Below are positions 6,758 through 13,492 of a DNA stretch of 64,000 nucleotides, one piece after another. Numbering within the stretch: position 1 is the first letter of the stretch; the number at the start of each line of letters is the position of its first letter. Origin of the DNA: Denitrificimonas caeni (lineage in GTDB: Bacteria > Pseudomonadota > Gammaproteobacteria > Pseudomonadales > Pseudomonadaceae). The stretch lies in the NCBI RefSeq assembly GCF_905120345.1, contig NZ_CAJHOA010000008.1, positions 103,065 to 167,064 of the forward strand, written 5' to 3'. The notes under the pieces were generated by a model, which was not told the DNA's origin, searched no databases, and saw only the letters and a program-made list of their open reading frames with translations. Both the position numbers and the translations under genes were made by a program.

Positions 6758-9064
6758 ATGTCTCATATCCGTTTTGAATGTGCCATGAACCGTCCGCGTG
6801 CCGACTACCGCGCTTGTGCCACCTTACTGTTTTTGTTCAGCCCGCTAGCGCTTGCCGTTGAAGCGGTTAACTCTGACCAGCACGCTGGCCACACAATGTC
6901 ACCGCCTGTTGTGACTGAGGCGCTACAGCTTGAACCCGGTGTGGTTAAGGCGGAGCAAGAGCCGCTCGGTGCTACTTCGGTTTCGCAGCAAACCCTACGT
7001 AATCTGAGCTCTGCGACTAGCGACACAGCTACGCTACTGCGTGGTGTGCCCGGTGTTAGCCTCAACGGTACCGGCGGTATTTCTAGTCTGCCAGTTATCC
7101 GTGGCTTAGCGGATGACCGCCTGCGCATTAAGGTCGATGGTATGGACTTGGTGTCTTCCTGTCCTAACCATATGAACCCAGCTTTATCCTACGTTGATCC
7201 GAATAACCTCGACACACTGCAGGTTTTTTCCGGCATCACCCCGGTCAGTGTTGGTGGCGATAGCATCGGTGGCACGATCATCGCTGAGAGTGCTAAGCCC
7301 GAGTTTGCAGAGCCGGGAGCGGCGAGCATTAACAAGGGTGAGATCGGTGCCTTCATGCGCAGCAACAACGATGCGCGAGGCGGTAACTTCTCTGCGACGC
7401 ATGCCAACGATGTCTTTAATATTCGTTACGCTGGCAGCTACAGCAAGGCCAACAACTACATGGCGGGTGGCAAGTTCAAAAGCAGCCGTGCCACCGGTCG
7501 TTATGGTGAAACAGCTGCGCTGGATGAGGTGGCCTCCACCGCCTATGAAACAGCAAACCATGATCTGAGCATGGCACTCAAACTGGGTGAGGATCTGTTA
7601 GAACTCAAACTCGGCTATCAGAGCGTACCGCAGGAACTGTTCCCCAACCAGCGCATGGACATGACCGATAATACTCAGGAGCGTATTAATCTACGTTACC
7701 TCAGCCAGTTCGACTGGGGTGCTTTGGAGACACAGCTCTATCACGAAAAAGTTGAACACAAGATGAATTTTGGCCCAGACAAACGTTTCTGGTATGGCGG
7801 GGCGTCAGGCGCCGGCAGCGCTTGCAGCCCGCTAGGCCCGACCTGTGCCGCCGGTATGCCAATGGACAGCGAAGGCAAGACTTTTGGCGGCAATGTTAAG
7901 GCCAGCATTGATCTGAGCGAGCGTGAATTGCTCCGTATCGGTGGTGAATACCAGCGTTACCGCCTCAATGATTACTGGCCCGCATCAGGTGGTGGCATGT
8001 GGCCGAATACCTTTGAAAACATCAAAGACGGCGAGCGCGATCGTCTCGGTCTGTTCGGTGAGTGGGAAGTACAACTTAATCCGAGCTGGCTCACCCTCGT
8101 CGGCGTGCGTTATGAGCATGTCGCCAGCGATGCTGGACAAGTACATGGCTATGGCGGCGCGCAAGGCAACCAGATTCCCGAAGCTGCCGCTTTCAATGCC
8201 AGCAATCGTAGCCAGAGCGACAACAACTGGGATTTGACCGCTCTCGCGCATTACAGCCACGATACCAACCTTGATATCGAATTCGGCGTGGCGCGCAAGG
8301 TGCGTTCGCCTAACCTGTATGAGCGTTATAGCTGGTCGACTTGGGCCATGGCCGCGACGATGAATAACTTTGTCGGCGACGGCAATGGTTATGTCGGCGA
8401 CGTCAATCTTAAGCCGGAAGCAGCGCACATCGCCTCGGTTACTTTTGATTGGCACAGCGCTGATCGCGAACATGAACTCAAAGTCACGCCGTTCTACACG
8501 CGGGTCAATGATTACATCGATGCGGTGAGTCTGCCGGGTAAAACGATCACCCCGAATCAGTTTAATGTGCTGCAGTATGCTAATCAGTCGGCGCGTATCT
8601 ATGGTGTGGACATTGCTGGACGCATGCCACTGCTCAGCAATGAGCTGGGCCAGTGGGGCTTAAGTGGTGTAGTTAACTACAGCAACGGTAAGAACCGCGA
8701 TAGCGGCGATGAGCTGTATAACAGCATGCCGCTCAATGCCACTCTGACCCTAACGCAGCAACTGAGTGGCTGGAATAACAGTCTAGAAATGCTCAGCGTG
8801 CAGTCGAAGAACCATGGTTCCGATGTACGCAATGAGATCCAGACGGCCGGCTACACACTATTCAACTTGCGCTTCAGCCACAGCTGGGACAAGGTGCGCT
8901 TGGACTTCGGGGTGGAGAATTTAGCTGACAAATTCTACTACCTACCTACCGGCGGTGCTTACACTGCCCAAGGCCGAACCATGTCGATGAATGGTATTGA
9001 GTGGGGCGTCGCTGTGCCGGGAATGGGCCGCTCCTTCTATACAGGCGTCAATGTGGCCTTCTGA
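6758..9064 (+). CDS. TonB-dependent copper receptor, OprC-like
   Basis: This is about 768 aa from ATG 6758 (ATG 6785 is an alternative); the 39 codons upstream of it look non-coding. A signal peptide (CATLLFLFSPLALAVEA) is followed by a His/Met-containing N-terminus (DQHAGHTMSPP), a plug domain (residues about 80-200, with VPGVSLNGTGGISSLPVIRG and SCPNHMNPALSYVDP), and a long TonB_dep_Rec barrel ending in a terminal Phe (GVNVAF). The SCPNHMNP motif and Met-rich stretches are characteristic of the TonB-copper (OprC/NosA) family of outer-membrane copper transporters. The partner is DUF2946 upstream. A regulator is not visible. Homology to OprC is by recognition only, so the metal is a family-based inference. 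Confidence 0.86.
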   Translation: MSHIRFECAMNRPRADYRACATLLFLFSPLALAVEAVNSDQHAGHTMSPPVVTEALQLEPGVVKAEQEPLGATSVSQQTLRNLSSATSDTATLLRGVPGVSLNGTGGISSLPVIRGLADDRLRIKVDGMDLVSSCPNHMNPALSYVDPNNLDTLQVFSGITPVSVGGDSIGGTIIAESAKPEFAEPGAASINKGEIGAFMRSNNDARGGNFSATHANDVFNIRYAGSYSKANNYMAGGKFKSSRATGRYGETAALDEVASTAYETANHDLSMALKLGEDLLELKLGYQSVPQELFPNQRMDMTDNTQERINLRYLSQFDWGALETQLYHEKVEHKMNFGPDKRFWYGGASGAGSACSPLGPTCAAGMPMDSEGKTFGGNVKASIDLSERELLRIGGEYQRYRLNDYWPASGGGMWPNTFENIKDGERDRLGLFGEWEVQLNPSWLTLVGVRYEHVASDAGQVHGYGGAQGNQIPEAAAFNASNRSQSDNNWDLTALAHYSHDTNLDIEFGVARKVRSPNLYERYSWSTWAMAATMNNFVGDGNGYVGDVNLKPEAAHIASVTFDWHSADREHELKVTPFYTRVNDYIDAVSLPGKTITPNQFNVLQYANQSARIYGVDIAGRMPLLSNELGQWGLSGVVNYSNGKNRDSGDELYNSMPLNATLTLTQQLSGWNNSLEMLSVQSKNHGSDVRNEIQTAGYTLFNLRFSHSWDKVRLDFGVENLADKFYYLPTGGAYTAQGRTMSMNGIEWGVAVPGMGRSFYTGVNVAF

Positions 9065-9072
9065 TTCTGGCG

Positions 9073-9104
9073 GCAAGTCTGCACGGCCTGCTGTGCAAAC
9101 TTGC
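9073..9104 (+). terminator. Hairpin just after the copper receptor
   Basis: Arms GCAAGTCTGCAC (9073-9084) and GTGCAAACTTGC (9093-9104) pair with a single mismatch around an 8-base loop. Only a weak T-rich stretch follows, so it may assist the stronger terminator at 9161. Confidence 0.5.
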
Positions 9105-9137
9105 GTTTCTGTCGGCCTACAAGGCATAAGTTGCTTG

Positions 9138-9275
9138 GCGTGTTCTGAATAGAGTTACATAAAGCCACTGTCTGGGGATGCTTGGGCAGTGGCTTTGTTT
9201 TTACTGTAGTTACAGCCTCAACGGGTGATGGTATATCGGGTGCTGCGCCCGCCGCGAGGTAGCTTTATCAACACA
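9138..9275. repeat. Diverged repeat, right copy (fic tail + terminator)
   Basis: This is the counterpart of 5867-6000. Both contain GTGTTCTG, the AAAGCCA-type hairpin, then TGATGG-ATATCGGGTG, which is the complement of a fic 3' end. The two copies flank a 3.1-kb segment carrying the copper-receptor genes. Confidence 0.65.
9161..9202. terminator. Intrinsic terminator between the copper receptor and the fic pseudogene
   Basis: Perfect 10-bp arms AAAGCCACTG (9161-9170) and CAGTGGCTTT (9187-9196) are followed on the plus strand by GTTTTTAC. It can end the receptor transcript and also lies just beyond the stop of the minus-strand fic remnant. Confidence 0.8.
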
Positions 9276-9580
9276 CCTCACTCAACTAGCGCTACGAGAT
9301 GGCGGGTTGCGGTGGCTTGACTGACCTTAACCACGCGCTGATATTGAGTGGCGTGGATGCCTTGCGCAAAATCACCATCAAGTAAACGGTTGAGTACCTT
9401 ACGCTGTGATTCAATCAGTGTTTTATCTGCATGCTGCAACCAAAAATTTGCCTTAAAAACCGTGCGATCGATTTTTCTTAGCGCACCATCCAGCGCACCC
9501 AGCTTGGGCTGCACAGCGCATTCCTGCCAAGCAGAGTCAGACCGATGAGGCTGCTGCCAGATCCATTGTGGGGTGGTTAT
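9218..9580 (-). pseudogene. Fic family protein, internally deleted pseudogene (copy 2)
   Basis: On the minus strand the reading frame begins with a typical Fic N-terminus (PQWIWQQPH, start of the DUF4172-type region). It then jumps directly to the C-terminal helix-turn-helix region (ALRKIDRTVFKANFW, RKVLNRLLDG, VSQATATRHLVALVE). The central catalytic Fic core with its HPFxxGNGR motif is missing. An in-frame TGA (9278-9280) interrupts the tail, after which GVLIKLPRGGRSTRYTITR completes the usual C-terminus. No ATG, GTG or TTG precedes the N-terminus in frame; a TAA lies just upstream. Full-length relatives are about 370 aa (from memory); about 120 codons remain. Three independent lesions mark it as dead. 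Confidence 0.82.
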
Positions 9581-9749
9581 AAAGGTGCCCTGTTTGTGCT
9601 CGGAGTAGGTATGAGTCGATTAGATCGATTATTCGACTCGCTGAATGAGCCAAAAGATAGCACTAATGGGCTCAGGGGCAAGGTGTGTGGAGCAGGTCAG
9701 CTGCTGAGGGTGAAGCGCGAAGCTTTTAGAGTTTTTTCTTTATATTGGA

Positions 9750-9794
9750 TATAATGATGTCTATTATTTGTATTTTTTATGTATATTAGACATC
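9750..9794 (+). promoter_or_regulatory. hipBA promoter and operator
   Basis: A consensus -10 (TATAAT, 9750-9755) directly abuts an inverted repeat with perfect 8-base arms GATGTCTA (9756-9763) and TAGACATC (9787-9794). A further TGTCTA half-site follows at 9799-9804. Placement over the transcription start fits autorepression by the HipB-like protein encoded 24 bases downstream. Confidence 0.65.
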
Positions 9795-9817
9795 ACTGTG
9801 TCTATTTAGAGGTGGTG

Positions 9818-10108
9818 ATGCGTCTTTCATTGCTAGATGATACTGATGTGAGTCAAGCGTATGCCGCATATTTGCTTGGCTTGCGTAAACAAGCCAAGCT
9901 GTCGCGCGAAGCGCTGGCTAAGCGTAGCTGTGTACCTGCTTCGACCATTAAGAAGTTTGAGCTTACCGGACAAATCTCATTTCGCCAGTTATTGTTGTTG
10001 TGGCAATCGCTCGATTCACTTGATCGACTTTATCAGCTGACTCAAGCCAGCACTGATCATGCAACTATGCCAACCAGCATTGCTGAGGTGCTTAAAGATG
10101 AGTTTTAA
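9818..10108 (+). CDS. hipB: HipB-like antitoxin, XRE-family DNA-binding protein
   Basis: This is 96 aa from ATG 9818, which has the ribosome site AGAGGTGG 4-10 bases upstream; the in-frame extension upstream overlaps the operator and is not coding. A helix-turn-helix of the XRE type spans about residues 14-68 (LLGLRKQAKLSREALAKRSCVPASTIKKFE). The C-terminal tail (PTSIAEVLKDEF) would contact the toxin or end near it. The last 11 bases overlap the hipA-like gene, the normal antitoxin-toxin arrangement. It should repress its own promoter through the palindrome at 9756-9794. Confidence 0.85.
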   Translation: MRLSLLDDTDVSQAYAAYLLGLRKQAKLSREALAKRSCVPASTIKKFELTGQISFRQLLLLWQSLDSLDRLYQLTQASTDHATMPTSIAEVLKDEF

Positions 10109-11447
10109 ACCCGTTCGGAAGCTGGATATTATTCGTACTCTTAGCACCGGACAGCGCGTGTCAGTCGGGGTTTTAGCACAGAACCTACAAGGTGTCTTTT
10201 TTCAATATGATGAAAGCTACATCAGCCAGTTTGGTAATTTATCACCTTTCACTTTGCAAACAGATACACGGCTGCAGGCAGCACCGAAGCAGCCACATCA
10301 AGGCATACATGGTGTGTTCGGTGACAGTCTTCCCGATGGCTGGGGAATGTTGCTCCAAGATAGAGTGTTTCGTCAAAAAGGTATTTTACCCAATCAAGTG
10401 ACAGCAATGGATCGGCTGGCTTTTGTGGGCAACAACGGTATGGGCGCCTTATCCTTTCTACCTGCTTCTGAACTTTCACCTGAGGTTCGGACAGATATTG
10501 ATTTAGCAACCTTAGGATTAGAGGCACAAACCTTATTTGATGAGTCTTTATCTAATCATAAAACGCATGATGAATTAGATGGCTATACCCAAAAGGTGCT
10601 CGCGGCTTTAGTGGCCGTAGGGAGTTCTGGCGGCGCGCGACCCAAAGCACAAATCTACATGCAGGCGGGTGATACGAAGCAATGTCGAATCTTTGCGCAG
10701 CCGAGCGATGAAGCTTGGCTGGTCAAGTTCACCTCGAAAAACTTAGCGCTGGGTCACGAAGAAGGCTTATGTGAAGCAGTGTATTTACAGATGGCAAGCT
10801 ATGCAAAATGCCAACCGCCCATTTGGCAGCTCATCGAAGCCCCAGAAAATAGTGGTGCACAAGCTTGGCTTGCACTTAAGCGTTTTGATTATTTGCCAGT
10901 CAATCAAGACGTACCAAACAGACAAAGTGTTGGCCGTTTACATATGCACAGCGCTTGCGGCCTGTTGGATGCTGATTTTCGCAGCCCCAGTCTTGATTAT
11001 GTTGATCTAATCAAAGCCAGTCGCCAACTGTGCAAGTCACCTGCGGCCGGTCAACTGCAATTTCGGCGCGCGATATTCAATCTATTGGCGGCTAACCAAG
11101 ATGATCACAGTAAAAACTGGGCTTTTTTACAGGCAGATGATGGTCAATGGCAACCTGCACCTTTTTATGATGTGACCTATAGCCCGCATCCATTTAATGA
11201 ACATGCCACAGCATTTGCTGGTTACGGTAAAGCGCCACCGCTTAAAGTCATGCAAAAATTAGCAGCCAGTGCCGGTTTTGCTACGTGGAGCGATGCGCAG
11301 CAATGTATTCATGAAGTGGCTGATGCGCTCAATCAGTTTACTACCCTTGCAAAGCAGCATGAGGTCAGCAAAACAACGATGTTAGCGATTGAGAAAACAA
11401 TGCACCAGAGGCGACAGGAGAACGCGGTGCTTTTTAATTCAGATTAG
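10098..11447 (+). CDS. hipA: HipA family kinase toxin
   Basis: This 449-aa protein has a HipA N-terminal subdomain (GVFGDSLPDGWGMLLQDR near residue 73), a Gly-rich loop GSSGGARPKAQI near residue 175, and the catalytic motif NQDDHSKNWAF near residue 332, followed by PFYDVTYSP. The NxDDHxKN motif carries the catalytic Asp and Mg-binding Asn; all key residues look intact. HipA toxins are Ser/Thr kinases that phosphorylate glutamyl-tRNA synthetase in E. coli; the target here is unknown. ATG 10098 overlaps the antitoxin gene, indicating coupling. The full length suggests a one-piece HipA rather than the split HipT/HipS form. Confidence 0.9.
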   Translation: MSFKPVRKLDIIRTLSTGQRVSVGVLAQNLQGVFFQYDESYISQFGNLSPFTLQTDTRLQAAPKQPHQGIHGVFGDSLPDGWGMLLQDRVFRQKGILPNQVTAMDRLAFVGNNGMGALSFLPASELSPEVRTDIDLATLGLEAQTLFDESLSNHKTHDELDGYTQKVLAALVAVGSSGGARPKAQIYMQAGDTKQCRIFAQPSDEAWLVKFTSKNLALGHEEGLCEAVYLQMASYAKCQPPIWQLIEAPENSGAQAWLALKRFDYLPVNQDVPNRQSVGRLHMHSACGLLDADFRSPSLDYVDLIKASRQLCKSPAAGQLQFRRAIFNLLAANQDDHSKNWAFLQADDGQWQPAPFYDVTYSPHPFNEHATAFAGYGKAPPLKVMQKLAASAGFATWSDAQQCIHEVADALNQFTTLAKQHEVSKTTMLAIEKTMHQRRQENAVLFNSD

Positions 11448-11493
11448 TAATATGCCTAGAGCGTTTAAAAGTGTGGAAGAGTTAGGGTATGTA

Positions 11494-11550
11494 ATTCTAA
11501 TGTTTTAGAATAAGCAAAATTAAAAGAACGAGCTAAAATATCAGATATTT
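11494..11550 (+). promoter_or_regulatory. AT-rich upstream region with two short palindromes before the McrB-like gene
   Basis: ATTCTAA-TGTT-TTAGAAT (11494-11511) and AAATATC-A-GATATTT (11536-11550) are perfect inverted repeats within 60 bases upstream of the start. They may be operators of a regulator not encoded in the cluster, or just promoter AT-richness. No convincing -35/-10 pair can be fixed. Confidence 0.4.
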
Positions 11551-11574
11551 TTAGTCTTAGTTTAAGGGATGTAT

Positions 11575-13446
11575 ATGAGTTTAAAACGACTTCTATTAGA
11601 AATCTCTAATGGCTGGGTAAAAGCTAAAGGTGAGCAGTTCACAGGTCACCCAGTAGCAACATTGCTAAGACGAGATTTAATTTCAACAATTAAAAATAAA
11701 CTAGATCCCAAAAGTAATTATTTGTTAAAAGCCAGTGCAGGAGCTGGTAATTGGGCAGATGTACCATGGCTTTCAATCCTAAACCCTGCAATAACACTAT
11801 CCACTCAGTCAGGAATTTATCCGGTCTATTTATTTCGTGCTGATGGCAGTGGTGTTTATTTGTCTTTAGGCTTTGGAGCACATGATCTGAAGAAAAGGTA
11901 TGGAACAGGGCTAGCGAAGCAAAAAGCAAAAGAGTTGAGAGAAAATATACGCAATTCAGATCCTAGATTAAATAGTTGGGACGATAGAGTCGACCTTCGT
12001 TCCAGCACAGCATTAGGTCAATCTTATGAGTGGGCTTCTGCGGGAGCAAGATTTTATCCATTAGAAAACATGCCAGAAGATAGTGTTCTAGTCGCAGATC
12101 TAACGGAGCTTTTGGAAATATATAGCAATATTAATGTAGAAACTCCAAAAACAAACAGCCATACGAATTTGTTTACTTATCCGCTCTCCAAGCCCTTCCT
12201 CCTCCTAGCCGGCATCTCCGGTACAGGTAAAACCCGTTTTGTCCGCGAGCAGGCCAAAGCCTCAGGCCAATTTAATGAAACTTACTGTTTAGTCTCTGTA
12301 CGCCCAGATTGGCATGAGCCAAGTGATTTACTCGGTTATATTTCGCGCCTTTCAAATCATGGCCAAGCGGAATATATCACCACCGATGTTTTACAGTTTA
12401 TTGCCAAAGCATGGCGTGGCATTGCTGATAATGGTTTGAGTATTGAAGTACAGCATATTGATGAGCAAGGTGAGCGCTTGGTTGTCACGGGCGATAGTGA
12501 TGCGCTTAATGAAGTGCGGCCCTATTGGCTGTGCTTAGATGAAATGAATCTTGCCCCAGTAGAGCAGTATTTTGCTGACTACTTGTCTGTATTAGAAACC
12601 CGTGAATGGTGCTGGGATGGCGGTACTTTTACCTACAGTAGCGATGCATTATTAAAACCAGCGATGATTAGTGCTGTGGCAGATACAGACAAGCTGCGTA
12701 AAGATTTAGGCTTTGAAGCGGCTGAATATGACGAGCTATGGCAGTTGATATGCGAGCATGGTTTAGCCATTCCATTCAATTTAATGGTTGCCGGCACAGT
12801 GAATATGGATGAAACCACCCATGGCTTTTCACGCAAGGTCATTGATCGCGCGTTGAGCTTTGATTTTGGTGAGTTTTTCCCTAATAACTACGTTGAGTTT
12901 TTTGAGTCAAACAGTCGTAATAAACAACTCAGTTATCCTATTTGGTCGCAGGCAAAACAAGACGATTTGGCCAATACCTGTGATGCCGATGGTTCACAAA
13001 CCTTGGCGTTTTTAAGTGCGGTCAATGCGACATTAAAAAACACCCCGTTTGAACTAGCCTACCGCGCGCTTAATGAATTGTTATTGGCTGTGATCAGTAG
13101 CCAGCCGCAAGACGAACTGACCTTAAAAGCTGTATGGGATGACTTTATGATGTGTAAAGTGCTTCCGCGCATTGAAGGTGATAGCGATAAGCTCACAACC
13201 GTTGATGGGAAAGAGCTTTTAGTAGAACTACAGGCAGTGCTTGCTGTGCAGTTAGTACCGATCTGGGATGCTGACCACATGAATGAGTCAGATAATCAGC
13301 GACCCGACTTATATAGGGAAAAGGTAGTGGCTGAGGATGCAACTGAAGATGAGAAAGTGCTGCGTATAGCATGTCGCTCGAAGGGCAAGCTGGCATGGAT
13401 GAAGAAGCGCTTGGGTAGCGCGATGTTCACAAGTTTCTGGCCGTGA
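11575..13446 (+). CDS. McrB-like AAA+ protein with N-terminal MrcB_N (DUF3578) domain
   Basis: This is 623 aa from ATG 11575; the ATG at 11569 touches the AAGGG ribosome site (11564-11568) and is less likely. Residues about 10-185 form an MrcB_N/DUF3578 domain (NYLLKASAGAGNWADVPWLS, VYLFRADGSGVYLSLGFG), a nucleic-acid reading module in type IV restriction proteins. An AAA_5-type motor follows: Walker A GISGTGKT (213-220), Walker B region WLCLDEMNLAPVEQYF (318-333), and VNMDETTHGFSRKVIDRA (409-426) in the place of the McrB MNTADRS motif. It precedes a DUF2357 nuclease by 46 bases, so the pair resembles McrB plus McrC. Nucleotide preference (GTP or ATP) cannot be read. GC is lower in the N-terminal part than in the motor. 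Confidence 0.85.
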   Translation: MSLKRLLLEISNGWVKAKGEQFTGHPVATLLRRDLISTIKNKLDPKSNYLLKASAGAGNWADVPWLSILNPAITLSTQSGIYPVYLFRADGSGVYLSLGFGAHDLKKRYGTGLAKQKAKELRENIRNSDPRLNSWDDRVDLRSSTALGQSYEWASAGARFYPLENMPEDSVLVADLTELLEIYSNINVETPKTNSHTNLFTYPLSKPFLLLAGISGTGKTRFVREQAKASGQFNETYCLVSVRPDWHEPSDLLGYISRLSNHGQAEYITTDVLQFIAKAWRGIADNGLSIEVQHIDEQGERLVVTGDSDALNEVRPYWLCLDEMNLAPVEQYFADYLSVLETREWCWDGGTFTYSSDALLKPAMISAVADTDKLRKDLGFEAAEYDELWQLICEHGLAIPFNLMVAGTVNMDETTHGFSRKVIDRALSFDFGEFFPNNYVEFFESNSRNKQLSYPIWSQAKQDDLANTCDADGSQTLAFLSAVNATLKNTPFELAYRALNELLLAVISSQPQDELTLKAVWDDFMMCKVLPRIEGDSDKLTTVDGKELLVELQAVLAVQLVPIWDADHMNESDNQRPDLYREKVVAEDATEDEKVLRIACRSKGKLAWMKKRLGSAMFTSFWP

Positions 13447-13492
13447 TGTTCTGGCTGTAGCGCTAAAAATACAGCGAAGGGAGTGGCGAGGA

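Noticed and set aside
7184..7568. Long open frames on both strands inside the copper receptor
   Set aside because: They are shadows of the receptor reading frame.
9545..9754. 69-codon open frame on the plus strand before hipB
   Set aside because: It overlaps the degraded fic N-terminus on the other strand and ends at the hipBA promoter; no ribosome site or family match.
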